64,000 nucleotides of DNA from contig JAYKKI010000006.1 of NCBI GenBank assembly GCA_039881145.1, forward strand, positions 20,954,501-21,018,500. Direction: 5' to 3'. A program made the position numbers and the translations under genes. Below are positions 12,472 through 23,905 of the stretch, piece after piece. Under the pieces are notes generated by a model. It was not told the DNA's origin, made no database searches, and worked only from the letters and a program-made list of their open reading frames with translations. Within the stretch, counting starts at the first letter, position 1; each line of letters starts with the position of its first letter. The DNA comes from Druceiella hillmani (taxonomy: Eukaryota > Arthropoda > Insecta > Lepidoptera > Hepialidae).

Positions 12472-12858
12472 TTAAATGTGATTTGCTGTTCTATCATCGG
12501 ATTCCAATGTCTTCAGAGACCTTTCGCTTAATTCGTTTATTATATTTTGGCTATTGGACGTGGTGGTCGTATAACCTATCGTTTCTATAATTATCTTTAG
12601 AGTTCCATCACTATGTCCCCTATCATCCGCGGAACATAACTGAGACTCGAAATAGCATAGATTCAGACTGCTTGACAAGACTATTATTTTGAAAAGAATG
12701 AAATTTATAGACTGGAATCTATAATAAATAGAGTAATTTATATTGATTACCGCAAGTAAAAATAATAAGTAGTTAATAGTAGTAATAGAGCAGAAAAATA
12801 ATAAACAATTTATCAGTAACAGAGAGAAGTTAAGTGACCCGTCAACATTTTCTTCCAA
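12472..12858 (-). other. Longest open frame in window, 128 codons, unrecognised
   Basis: The predicted N-terminal half is hydrophobic, with leucine/isoleucine-rich stretches (LLLINCLLFFC, YLLFLLAVI). The C-terminal half is polar (SADDRGHSDGTLK, NIINELSERSLK). No family is recognised. In DNA this A+T-rich, a 128-codon frame is only mildly unusual by a rough stop-frequency estimate. It lies in the copy 1-only segment, so there is no paralogue to test constraint. It could be a chance frame, part of a mobile element or a lone exon. Confidence 0.15.
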
Positions 12859-12930
12859 TTTGAAATACTTACCCAGACATACATTACATTCTTATTATGT
12901 AAACTGTTATTTATTTATTTTAACTAGATA

Positions 12931-13049
12931 TTATTATTCTTTGCTAATAGCCCACCTGAAGATGTTGTAATACAACGAAATCTAGGTCGTGGTAAAGAAC
13001 TTAAAGAAAGTAGAAATAATACTACATCACGTAGTTTCATTTCATTGTA
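12931..13049 (+). mobile_element. Hammerhead-bearing small element, solo copy A
   Basis: A unit of about 119 bp flanked by exact 12-bp repeats TTTAACTAGATA (12,919-12,930 and 13,050-13,061). It runs from near CTTTGCTAATAGCCC, through the ribozyme motif, to ACTACATCACGTAGTTTCAT and ends at ATTGTA. It is one arm of the longer foldback members. The family consensus usually begins at CTTTGC, so the eight bases before it are extra here. Confidence 0.85.
12952..12992 (+). ncRNA. Hammerhead ribozyme motif, core residues intact (copy A)
   Basis: Read 5' to 3': stem I strand CCAC (12,952-12,955), core CUGAAGA (CUGANGA), one extra U, stem II GUUGU-AAU-ACAAC, then GAA. A very short stem III follows (AUC-UA-GGU, with one G-U wobble), then C at 12,988 as the predicted cleavage base, and GUGG (12,989-12,992) closing stem I with four Watson-Crick pairs. 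The bulged U between the core and stem II is a departure from the textbook motif. Such minimal hammerheads are known from Penelope-like elements. Activity is unproven. Confidence 0.7.
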
Positions 13050-14074
13050 TTTAACTAGATAATAAATGAACTGTAGGACATATTTAAAAACTCTTATATT
13101 CCATAGCTGATCGAACGATACGATATTTTGAGATTCGGATCGAAACTATCCGATTCGATTCTAATAATTTATTATATACCATAATTATGGTCCGGATTGA
13201 TTCATTTTGAATCGATACAAAAGAAAATATTGTGCATCTCTCGGAATTTCATTTAGTTTTTGCTTCAATGGTGAATTAAATTTGTCGAAAATTGTAAAAT
13301 TATTTTAGATTAGTTAATTGATACATAAATAATACTGATGCAAGTTATCCTTCATTTCCAAAAATAATTAGTGTTTATATAAATAAAACCAACCGTGTGC
13401 CTGTCGGGATACGCAAAAATTAGAATTCTATAGATGGAGAGGTCCGCCTCTTGAAATCGTTACACAATAACAAAATAGAAGATAAGATTAACATTGTTGA
13501 CATGAACTAACCAAATCTACTACTTTTTTATTTTTTTTTGAACTAGGTCCCTGTAAAAAAATTAGAAGAGGGACATTCTATCGGTCACTTGGAAGTTTAC
13601 CACTTGACAAATATGTATGAAAATAAAAAATGAACCTGACTAGACTCGACGGAATACGTGAAAGAAAATGTTTTCGTCCCTTTTTTAAGAGTGTAAAAAA
13701 TTAAATATGGCGAATAATTATTTAGTAGTAAAAAGTATGAAAACCGTGTAACCTAATTATTGACCGTATTTAAATTGTAATTTTTATAATCGATGATTAA
13801 TTCGAATTTGAAAAATGTTTAATTTACAGAAGTAAAAGCGTAATCAAAAGTAATCACCTTAGTAATTATTTATAAATCTCATTTGTTAGTAACACCACAG
13901 GTAACATGTAGGTTTTTCTCTTAAGAAGCAACTTATAAAGTATTATCTTGTTTGGAAAATTACTTTGCCCTGTGTATTATAGCATCGCAGGCAGAAATTG
14001 TGGATAACTTGCTTACTTTACTGCATATTTAAGCTTGTAATATACTGTGATCACTAATGTAGTATATTCACTTC

Positions 14075-14745
14075 GTTATTTTACGACATTTAAAAACGAA
14101 TGTTAGATACGAGACGGCTGTCAACAAACCGTTGGTATCCAGAGATGTGGTCGAATAAGCATTTATCGAGTTGCTAGTCCTAAACACGCCTTCAAACTTC
14201 ACTGTGGATAAGGAAGTCACTAATTTTTCCGTGCATTGAATGTTTTAGATGGACTATCTCAATATCTGTAAGCTATTTACGTGGTACAGTGGTTTTTTAT
14301 TCTCATTTATTTTTAGATTTTCTTAATAAAACCAATGTAAGTAATAATAGCATTCCATAATTACTACTTTACTTCAATTCTAAATGGGGTTCAGTACAAA
14401 AATTCCATATAAAACGGAATCTTTCTTCATGAATGTCTGTTCGTCCCTACGTATAATATTTTGAGTTTAAGATCGGATGTCTAAGAAGTAAGAGGAAATT
14501 TTACAGGGGATATAGTTGAATTATTTAAAGGTTTGAAATTTCTAAAAAAACTTCTGCATTTTCCTACATATTTGATATGTGTGAAAGCTATATATGCGAG
14601 GTGGAAAAACCTTTTTTCCCGCAGACTTCATTGCGTAAAGTGTCCTTGAGAAGATCTTTTAAAATTTAAACAAATGTTTAAATTAATATTTTTGATATCG
14701 TATCTCCTTCGCGAATGTATAAATTTTGGATAACTAATTCAGTAT
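14075..14745. other. Segment of about 0.67 kb present only in copy 1
   Basis: Copy 2 joins sequence matching about 14,070 to sequence matching about 14,750 near 53,680. The extra DNA in copy 1 has no coding remnant I can name. It contains phrases typical of decayed repeats around 14,395-14,480. Confidence 0.6.
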
Positions 14746-15624
14746 TCAAAGCTCATTGCAATGTACCCACACAGGACCCTTGATGACTTGTTCAAATTCT
14801 ATGTCGAAAACCTTAAAAAATGAGGACAGTAATATTTACAGTAAGAAAGTGGGCATAGAAGACCAATTATTTTTTTTTACTCCTGTGAATAACACGCTGG
14901 GAATTACATCTTCTGTAAAATCATTTTAATAATTATAATTAGTTTAACGGAAGCATTTGGCTAATTGTTAAATATAACTAAATGTGACCGGTTTTTTCAT
15001 ACTGCGTGTTCTTCTCATATTCATAAGTTTACTATTTACTAGCTAAAGTGAGCGGCTTTATTAATTTAATTTTTTTATATTTTAAGATATGTACCTAGAT
15101 ATATTTTAATTTTAGCGATAAATGTTTTTTCTAGTACGAATATTTTTATCTCAAAAGTAACCTTAAACGGAAAAAAATAAGTTTTATTTTAGCCTGAACT
15201 CTAGGCCGAACCGCTGTGGTAGCCTCAATAATTTTTGTTCATTCTTTTTAAATCTGTGCGTTAAGACTTCTGGCCTGAGTGATAATATTTAAATGACAAG
15301 TTCTTTTCAAGTTTAAGGGAACCTTTGACGAATACAAGCATATCTGTTTTTAATTTACAGGAAACATTTCATCCAAATCGTTCCAGTATTCGTCTCTTGA
15401 TGCTCAAACACACAGACAGAAAGACATGCAAACATTTTTAAAAATGCGTTTTGATTGTAAATATAGCATATTTCACTATTTTATCAAATTTTTCTGTGTA
15501 GATACAGCTCTGTAACAATTGTATAATAATGTAAACAAATTGCATTATATTTGTAAAGAAATCCGATTAAAATATTGGCCCATATTAAGCTTTATATAAG
15601 AATGAAATTAGTTAATATATTAAT

Positions 15625-15768
15625 CACAATTAAATGTAACTACGTGATGTAGTATTATTTCTACTTTCTTTAATTTTAATTAAATAAAGTAGAAATAATA
15701 CTACATCACGTAGTTTCATTTAATTGTGAATAATAAATTTCTACAAAATTAACGCCAAATATATTCAA
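15625..15768 (+). mobile_element. Hammerhead-family foldback, internally deleted copy B
   Basis: This 144-bp insertion is flanked by TAATATATTAAT (12 bp) at 15,613-15,624 and 15,769-15,780. Copy 2 (near 54,610) has the empty site with a single target. Left arm begins CACAATTAAATG and the right arm ends CATTTAATTGTG. The two arms pair, and the ribozyme part is missing from the middle. A 40-bp tail (AATAATAAATTTCTAC to ATATTCAA) follows only the right arm. Confidence 0.93.
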
Positions 15769-16019
15769 TAATATATTAATATTAATCACTAACCGTGAAT
15801 TATGAGAAATTTTTATAATGCACCACAATCATATATTTTTCATTACATTATTTATTTTTTTTATAACATGTAAAATTTTCTATCTAGAAGTTTAAACTTC
15901 TTTAAATATGTAGAATAAACTTCCTTCTTTAAAAGCGGCGAATTTAAGAGGGAAAATTTGGGAAATATGTTTCTGTAACATATTCTATCAAGTCGTTGGT
16001 GTTGGCGAACTGTGTGATC

Positions 16020-16130
16020 AATTTTTCATAATGACGTCAACTTGAAGTAGGGATAATGAAAGTTTCAATTTTAAGGTGCTTCATTTTTCATTTAAAACAT
16101 AATTGGGTTGTTCCTAATATTTTTTAAAAG
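16020..16130. promoter_or_regulatory. 111-bp block identical in both copies, with TGACGTCA
   Basis: All bases 16,020-16,130 match 54,857-54,967, and 15,974-16,015 also matches a 42-bp block just upstream. It contains the palindrome TGACGTCA (16,032-16,039), the classic CRE-type site for CREB/ATF bZIP factors, followed by AACTTGAAGTAGGGATAATG. There is no open frame. A cis-regulatory role is inference from conservation plus the site; gene conversion is the alternative. Confidence 0.4.
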
Positions 16131-17319
16131 GAACATCGTATAGATTGTTAATTCAAAGCAAAAATTTTAATTTAAAAATGAGACAAAATTTGTAAATGAT
16201 TAAGAAATAATGCTGTAAAATTTTAGAAAGATAGCGATAATGAAGGGGTCAGATGCATCTTGGATGAAAATTGTAAACTTATTGTTAGAAAAGCTAGAAT
16301 AAGCTTCCCCGATCTAGTGAAAGTTTCAAATAGACTTACCAGTGTAAACAAGTTGTATTAAGTTTTCGAGCGTCACTTACCTGAAACAGAAAAATAAAAT
16401 ATGAATTAAATATATTATATGAATCAAGCATGGCTTTTTAGTTTTTATCTTGAATGTAATCGGTATATATTATTGGCCACTTTTTTATCTTTGTCAAAAT
16501 ATTAAATTATTTTCTTGGCTAACATATTTTCATCAGTATTCTCTGTCTATTTATACAGAAATTGTTTTTTAATAAATAAATATTTATTTTATATTGTTTA
16601 TACATCTCGTCATTAATTAGATAAAAAATTGTTGGAAAAATGATTCAGTCATATTTTTTTAAAATTTACTTCCTCTGAACATAGTAATGAATTATCAACT
16701 TCGAAAAAAATCCTACTTGAAACAAGTGTCTGACAGTAGAGACGCATGATTGTCATTGTTCATATTATTAGGCATTACAGTAGGATAGGCATAGATGAAT
16801 TTCCTTACCACGCAGTACTCAGCAAAATCGCGACGTGCCCTCTCATTAAATACAGTATTTTGTAAGCAAGAAAAATATTAGAAAAAGGTCTGTTTGTAAA
16901 ATATTCAAATTACTGCTTATAATAATATTACACAAATTTCCTTTGAAACGAAATCACATGGGTCAAAGAGTTCGTTCTTCAAAATTCTAATTATACAAAG
17001 AAATGAGATCTTATTCAGGAAATAGTGCATTTTATATCTTAAAATATACGAGTTAAAAAAATTTACTGGAGGCTATCAACGAGTGTAACAGAAACAATGT
17101 TATTTAATACGTGCACTATTAAATTGAAAGATGTCGCTTGAAAGAAAAAAAAAATTAAGAGAAAATAATAATTATTATCAAAAAAAAGTTATGAATACAT
17201 TTGTTAGAAGCAAAGGGGCAATAAACAATATTAACAAAATTCAGAAAAAATTACTTGAAAATAGAAAAATTTTAAGAAAAATGTATTTTATCTTGACGCA
17301 CCGGATGATGTAAAGTGTA

Positions 17320-17508
17320 ATGCGTAATTTTTTTATCCAATCCTCAGTTACATTAGGTGTATTATTTTTAGATGTCTGTTATTTTTGCAAAAGTATCAAA
17401 AATATCGCATCCCGCCACGTAGTGAATGTGTCAATACATTCGTATAATGATGCGTATACGAGTACGCATATACTCGATAGACGTATTCAGTTTGTCAGAA
17501 AAAAATAA
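17320..17508 (+). other. Short open frame retained in both copies (62 aa here)
   Basis: It begins MRN and ends LDRRIQFVRKK. Partner at 56,191-56,373 begins MRN and ends LDRRINFVRKK. Shared blocks include KNIAS, SIHS and NDAYT. Length differences between the two are in-frame overall. Many residues differ, so any constraint is weak. No domain is recognised; a relic of a larger old coding region is possible. Confidence 0.25.
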
Positions 17509-18066
17509 CACAAGCAAATGCAGGCGGAAAAGTAGTATTCATATTACCTTATTTTGAATTCCAGATGGAACATGGGGTCCTTGGTAAGAGATTAATCCTA
17601 AACGACTAATGGCTCAAAGGAAATTTCATAGATATTTCGTAGACTACTTTGTAGATACATTTTTGTACCAACCTTCCCATACAGTCTGTGCATCTATTTA
17701 AAACAAGTTATTTTAATTTAAATACTCCTGACAAAGTTCTACTGTGTTAAGTTTTTTCTCCTACTTTCAAATATAAAAACTTGTTCAAAAATATCTTACT
17801 TCTAAATAAATAACATAAATTATACGCTTTACGGGGTAATAATTAAAAGCTTGATTGACTTTCAGTGAACATGTGCCAGATACAAAGTAAGCTCCGTTAA
17901 GTCATTACGTTAATTCCGTCAGTTGACTGATTGAAAAATAAGTAGACCAAGTTTCGCATTGAACGGAGGTAATGCATTTGCGGTTGATTGTACGTACAAT
18001 TGAAGTCTGAAACGAGTGACAGTTTTATTTTTTAATTTTATGATTTGGATATCTATCGAATATTAT

Positions 18067-18069
<3 letters not shown>

Positions 18070-18100
<31 letters not shown>
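18070..18100. repeat. TA microsatellite, short allele
   Basis: (AT)n of about 28 bp. The counterpart in copy 2 (57,168-57,237) is a compound CA plus TA tract of about 70 bp. Confidence 0.85.
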
Positions 18101-18104
<4 letters not shown>

Positions 18105-18714
18105 GACTTCATAGACTTCAAGACATATTCCAGTGAGATGTGATAGTAAAGGACAATATATTACCACGTTATATATTAACACATAACCGTGCGAGAGTTT
18201 TCTTAAATATATTTGGTTTACACCACGTATAAATAATGATACATAATATGTTCTTTATATTTGTGAATAACTGTAAATTGATAATGTGTATGTGTTTACG
18301 TTAATATTTTAATTTATTTTCACTTACAGGGAAGTTATTAAAAAAACAATAAATGCGGAATTTTAGTTATAGGAAAATTACTATAGCCCGGTTTTATTTG
18401 TTTACAATTGTTTATTTGCATTTTAATTAAGGATTGAATATGAATGTTTTAGCAGTCTTAAATTTTCTTTTCGTCACGTAATTATTGACAACCTCGTTAA
18501 ATAAAAAAACAGCTTATATACCCTTGCGATTTGTCAACAATATGCTCTTTGAAAATAAGTTTTTCAAAAATAGAGTAAGCGTTCACTGAATACGGCTACT
18601 CTTTACAATGTATATTTAAATATTTAGTTTAATATATAACCATAGGGCAAATGAGAAAAATTATTCAACGATACCAAAATGAATCGGCTTGTAATAAAAT
18701 AGCGGCTGTGACTC

Positions 18715-18850
18715 TGTAGCAGGATGTACTAATTAGTCACTTAACGCAACGTTTCTTATGACATACTTACTGGTGTGAAATGAGGTTCTACTTGCGGTAG
18801 GAAGCGCTGCGATATTATTTAGAGTCTAGCGATTCTTAAAATTTATAAAC
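18715..18850. other. Well-conserved noncoding block between copies
   Basis: Matches 58,300-58,440 more closely than its surroundings. It includes GGATGTACTAATTAGTCACT and TTATTTAGAGTCTAGCGATT. No open frame; role unknown. Confidence 0.35.
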
Positions 18851-19980
18851 GGCATAATCAACAACCAGTTTCACAGAATGATGCTGTTACCACTTAACTC
18901 TAGGTCGTAGATGATCCATGTTTAAATTTTATTGGAATGATTTGAGCATTTTAGCGTGTTCGGTGAACGAATATAAATAAAATTATCATTAAATACTAAG
19001 GAAATGTAACAGATTGGTATAAATATTCTTAGTTTTACACTACTTCTGATCATAAAAATGTGTGTCCACTGTCTAGTCGTGATAAAAAAGAAAAAAAATC
19101 TATCAAATTAACGTCGTATCCTTGCAAAATTATTCGTTGCGACTTGGCATATAGGGAATCGACATATTATTTTTGATTAGTAGATATTAATATCCAGGAT
19201 TTTTGCAGTCTAAATGCATGTATGAAAACTTCTCTAACTGCTGTACTATCTATTTATCAAAATTACATAGCGATTTGTAGTGTAATTAAGACACGATTGA
19301 ATAACAAACAAATATACACTCAATATCCTGTATTTATCATATCATGATTTACATTAATTACGGTTGGTCCTCCAGTTTTGACCCTTGTAAGAATTAACCT
19401 TATTCAAACCACTGTCAGTGTTACTGTTTTGGTGAAAATAATATTTTCGTCTTACTTTTTTTTCCTTTGCAGCAGTAAAGAAAATATAATATTTTTAAAA
19501 TTATTCACGTGCCCTTTCATTTATACAACCATCATAGTCGTTTTTTTCAGAGACCCTTTGGTATTGCAACTTAGAATCATATGACGTAGTCATAAACATT
19601 CTAACCTGCATATCGATACCGGCGGTCAATTATAATATATAATTTTTTTTAAATTTTATGTATCGTGTAGGATACCACTCGAGAATCTTATAATACAATT
19701 TTAAAACTATTTTTATAGAATTTATTTTAAGATAGTCGTAAATATATTGCTGAATATGCTCACAAAAATGCATTTTTCCCCGTACTCAGCTCTGAAACTG
19801 TCAAAGTCTAAATTATGAAAAACAACTTACTGAAACTTTACCCGAAGTTTTTTGGAAAACTACTGAAATTATTCAAAATGTCATGGTTTTTCTCACCATG
19901 TGAAAATTAGTGATAAATAATAAATAATTAGTCATGTTATATTTTTATATGGCTTAAAAGTACACGAAACGCTCATAGTG

Positions 19981-20030
19981 CATATAAAGTTTTATTTTAT
20001 GTATATAGTACATATAAAGTTTTATTTTAT
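19981..20030. repeat. Local tandem duplication, 20-bp core, period 30
   Basis: CATATAAAGTTTTATTTTAT occurs at 19,981-20,000 and 20,011-20,030. Copy 2 (about 59,580-59,620) has one diverged version, so this arose after the large duplication or was lost there. Confidence 0.8.
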
Positions 20031-20309
20031 ATCAATCGTATCTAAATATGATTGTTGTAATCCATGTGATTATTAAATTCAAATCCATAATGCAAACCTA
20101 CATGGGCACATGCAATATTTTCAATATCATTGCAAATTTAGTTTAAAATTAGAGAAGTTAATAGTCATAAATAGATTTGCCATAATCTGCTATGAGTAAT
20201 ATTTTTGTATGAACAGAAATATATATCATATTTAATATTATACTAATTTTAATGTTATATTTCTTAAATTATGTTGAGTTCAATATCAACACCTGTTTTC
20301 TTTTGACAG

Positions 20310-20479
20310 TATCTCCTTTAAGACGAAGTTCACCAACAGCGCAGTGCAATTTGCCTGGCGAAACTGCTTGGCGACAATAATTTATCCCTCCTGCATATTT
20401 TAGGTCGGATGGGAGAGATATGAGGCCAAGGCAATGAGTTTTCGCCTATGTTACATTTAAGCAGAGCAGAGTTCACCTT
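20310..20479 (+). other. Exon-like conserved block
   Basis: Its G+C is higher than its surroundings and it is well conserved with 59,885-60,057. It is preceded by TTTTCTTTTGACAG, which has the form of a splice acceptor, and followed by GTAAG at 20,480. One frame reads AVQFAWRNCLAT then IYPSCIF and a stop. Copy 2 keeps that frame with a 9-bp, three-codon insertion (AVASIQFAWRNCLAT). The donor-like GTAAG is not kept in copy 2. An old exon, a regulatory block or a mobile-element piece are all possible. Confidence 0.2.
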
Positions 20480-20784
20480 GTAAGCGTTAAATTTAAATGC
20501 TAGTTTGAGAAAGAAAAATGTTCTTGTGATTTCGGCGCACCCGCTTTAATTTTTCATTGATGTATTTAGCGTGAGCAATTAGTTGCGTTGTGGAAATTAT
20601 AATTCGTAATTCGTAATTTAGATATTCGATCGTAGCCATATAATAATATACAAATGTAAATTAAGAATTCAAATTGTAATTAAATTGAAACTATTAAGAA
20701 TATGTATCAATAAAACTTGAATAGCTAATTGGAATCGCGATTTACTGCATACAAAGATTAGTAAATACGAATATTTAAATAACT

Positions 20785-21180
20785 TCTCACAATCCTTACC
20801 AATATAAAAAAAACATGTTTGTTCGTTTAAACGCAGAAAAAGTACTAAAATTATAATTAGTACTTTTTTATATGCAAATGTGGTAAGATTATTAATTAAC
20901 TTTTTACCCTAATATATTTTGTAGATAGCCAATGGTAAAAAATATGTTTAATTATTTTCTAATATTTGTACTACATTTTACCCACGAGTTCGCCCATGTG
21001 GTATAGGATATATACAAATTTCAGATATAGATTTCATTCAGGCCAGCTATGTGAGGCTAGAACCGTTTTTAACATAATTTGGCATATAGACTTGGAACAT
21101 TGGTTCGGTTACAGTGCGGGGCACCGCGCAAGTTATGCGATGTTAGCTCGAACGAAAATGGTTTACAATACTGACTAATA
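20785..21180. repeat. Degenerate interspersed repeat
   Basis: Contains CCAATATAAAAAAAACATG, TTGTTCG and TTTTACCCACGAGTTCGCCC, phrases often seen in old arthropod repeats. Counterpart at 60,355-60,680 lacks about 110 bp around 21,050-21,150 and has a 23-bp tandem duplication instead. Family unknown. Confidence 0.35.
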
Positions 21181-23182
21181 ACTTTGGCGTATTAAATGAA
21201 ATACGCTCCAGTTTCCCGTGCGCCGGCACAATTTTTTTAATCTTTATGTTCGTTGCTCTCCTCCTGTAAATGATAGCGAAATTCTACATAACCTGTATTT
21301 TAATCATTTATAAGCAGTTTAGCGGTTGTTTAAATGAAAGAAAGACGAGCAAATGGATAAACCAACAATGTTTCATTTTTATCATGGTAGCAGGGATGTT
21401 AAATTGATGGCGAATCCAGTTCGATTTAAAGTACTTTTAAAGAGATTTTTATAACTATGTATAGTTAGCATAGTAGAAAAAATTTGCATAGTTAGGACTT
21501 TCAGATACGATTAATGAAATAAAACAAATAGTAAAGTGTCCTATTGCTAAAATTAGCAATGTGGAAAAAAATGATGCAATTATTTATTTTTGTTAATATA
21601 AACCTATTAAGTAATTTTTTTTATTTTCTCTCAGTTAAGTCTTCTTAGTTAATATAAATTAAAATCGTTTTGAACCCCCTATAATTTCAATTATATTATA
21701 CTGTATTGATTATTTTATTACATAAGGTATTCACCATTTAATAATAGAAAAAGTAAACTGAAATGAAATTATATTACATTTAAATCTATTAATATTTGTT
21801 ATTAAATTAATTTTCCATAAGATTTTTGGACTTGTCAATGACCTTGCATATCTTTAAGAATGCATAAATTCATTTATGGAATCAGTACACAATTTTTTAG
21901 AGCACATGAAATCATATAACTCCGCAATTAGAAAGAGCAAAAAGTTAAATATATATTCATAAACGCCCATATATTAATTTATTAATATTTATAAATAAAA
22001 AAACTACAAAAATCTAGCGAAATTCATAATAAATTTATTCGTGTTTTCATAAAAATATAAAATTGCTAATTAAAACCTGAAATAACACTTTTAAGGGCTT
22101 TATTTTTTTAATTATTTCTATGTAAATGTGTAATTTTTATTATTATTATTTTTATAATATTTTATACTAAGTGCACCACTACGTGAACTTTTTCTTAAAC
22201 ATTTTACTCGCTCAATGTGGATAATTATAAACAAGTACCAGTTTTCATATAACACCCAAACTTTACAATACAACCACTGGATACAGCCAACTGAAAACCC
22301 TGTAACTGCCGTAAATGTTTACTATACACAACATTAAACTGTAATATTCCGACAGTATGGTTTAACTTGAACTTACGTAACCAAAATAGTGAAAATGTTT
22401 TATTCTATTATCGTTATTTCTCTTTATACCAGATGTAAGTAATTCAAACGTTACGACAACTGGGACTTTCCAAAGGAGTTACAGTGTAAATTTAATATTA
22501 CGTTTCAGGCAAACATTACGTGCTCTCTGTTCCTGTAAACTTAAGCAGAGCTTTAAATTCTTAAATATACATTTAGTGTGTTCGCGTTTAAAAGCACTGA
22601 ATGCTGACAAAAAGTTTAATAGCGTACATAGCTTTGATTAACTTCATCTGTTATTTTATTTTGTATAGGATATTTTTAAAACGAGTATGAAAATAATAAT
22701 TCATTGCATTTTACAAGCGTTCTTACATGGAAGAAAAAGTGAAAAAGGACAGAAAAAATGAAACATTTTGGTTTTGGTCTACAGCATGGAAACTCGTATG
22801 AATGAAATAAAAATTAAAGAAAATATTATATTTAATTACTTTGTATTTTACTGACGTATAATTGATAAATTTTTCACGTTATTATATTTTAGGGTATGTA
22901 ATCGTCTATACTGTGGTATAATAATTCACTATGATAGATATCATGAATGCCGCCTGTGTCTTATATAGTATGGGAATTTGAAACCGCTAGTACAAGAGCA
23001 CTTATAATGATAACGAATTCAATGTATGCAAAAGCGCCATTATTCTCATATTTTATATTTAAAAAAATCTATTTTTTTAGTAGTTTCGTAACTTGTTTCC
23101 AGATTAGTTTGAAATGGTAAGGTCTATGGTTTATAATTGAAAACTGCCGAATATCTATAGGGTATCTGTAAGATACCTTTTA

Positions 23183-23186
<4 letters not shown>

Positions 23187-23221
<35 letters not shown>
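23187..23221. repeat. TA microsatellite
   Basis: (AT)n of about 35 bp; no comparable tract at the matching place in copy 2. Confidence 0.85.
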
Positions 23222-23222
<1 letters not shown>

Positions 23223-23776
23223 TAACAATTACACAAATTTTAATTACAGATTTAGAGGATATAATGGAAAACTGTAATCGTGGATAATTTCAGTATGGAA
23301 CCTTAAAATTCCAAGTAAATTTGTATGTATTACATTTGACGAATAGTAAATTTACTAAAAAATTAATTTTAAAACTGTAACTTTACCTGGTGGTTTTATA
23401 ATATTATGTATGTGTTGTTATAAAAAATAAAGTATACGTAATAAAAATAATAAACCACTACTACGTCCAAACTTACACAACACCTTGCCTTATTAAATAA
23501 AATGCAGACATTTTAACGTGGAACACATATAATCCAGATAATATTTACAAGACAAGCGCCTACTCATCTTAAACGGAGAGGAGGCTAAAAATATTATGAA
23601 AAATATGGTATTATTTTGTATTCGATTATAAATTTGAACAATTCATAAACAACATCTTTTTATAATAATTTCAGTTCTTACGAAATCTTTCAAAAACTTA
23701 CTAATTTAGTATAATGGTCCACAATTAAATTAAACTACGTGATGTAGTATTATTTCTACTATCTTTAATTTCTTTA

Positions 23777-23817
23777 CCACGACCTAGGTTTCTTTGTATT
23801 ACAACATCTTCAGGTGG
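23777..23817 (-). ncRNA. Hammerhead-like motif, stem II mismatch (copy C, left arm)
   Basis: The minus-strand equivalent of 23,865-23,905. Core CUGAAGA, GAAA, stem I and stem III are kept. ACAAAG replaces ACAACG, so the base pair next to the core in stem II is lost. Activity doubtful. Confidence 0.5.
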
Positions 23818-23864
23818 GATATAAGCAAAGATTGAAGGAGATTGATAGAATCTTTGCTTATATC

Positions 23865-23905
23865 CCACCTGAAGATGTTGTAATATAACGAAACCTAGGT
23901 CGTGG
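23865..23905 (+). ncRNA. Hammerhead ribozyme motif, core intact (copy C, right arm)
   Basis: CCAC (23,865-23,868), CUGAAGA, extra U, stem II GUUGU-AAU-AUAAC with one G-U pair, GAA, stem III ACC-UA-GGU, predicted cleavage after C 23,901, then GUGG closing stem I. This is the best-formed copy in the window. The stem III hairpin is only three pairs with a 2-nt loop, which by analogy with other minimal hammerheads may favour dimeric cleavage. Confidence 0.72.

Larger units (their letters stand above)
9900..13770. other. Segment of about 3.9 kb present only in copy 1
   Basis: Copy 2 passes from sequence matching about 9,900 (53,300) to sequence matching about 13,780 (53,415) through a short stretch ending in a TA tract (53,370-53,392). 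Copy 1 has about 3.9 kb there. It includes a LINE 3'-end fragment, a GA microsatellite, the longest open frame in the window and a solo hammerhead element. Whether it was inserted in copy 1 or deleted from copy 2 is not decided by the sequence; the TA tract at the copy 2 joint fits a deletion. Confidence 0.75.

Noticed and set aside
17131..17313. 60-codon lysine/asparagine-rich frame
   Set aside because: The counterpart in copy 2 is interrupted, and the composition is what A+T-rich DNA gives by chance.
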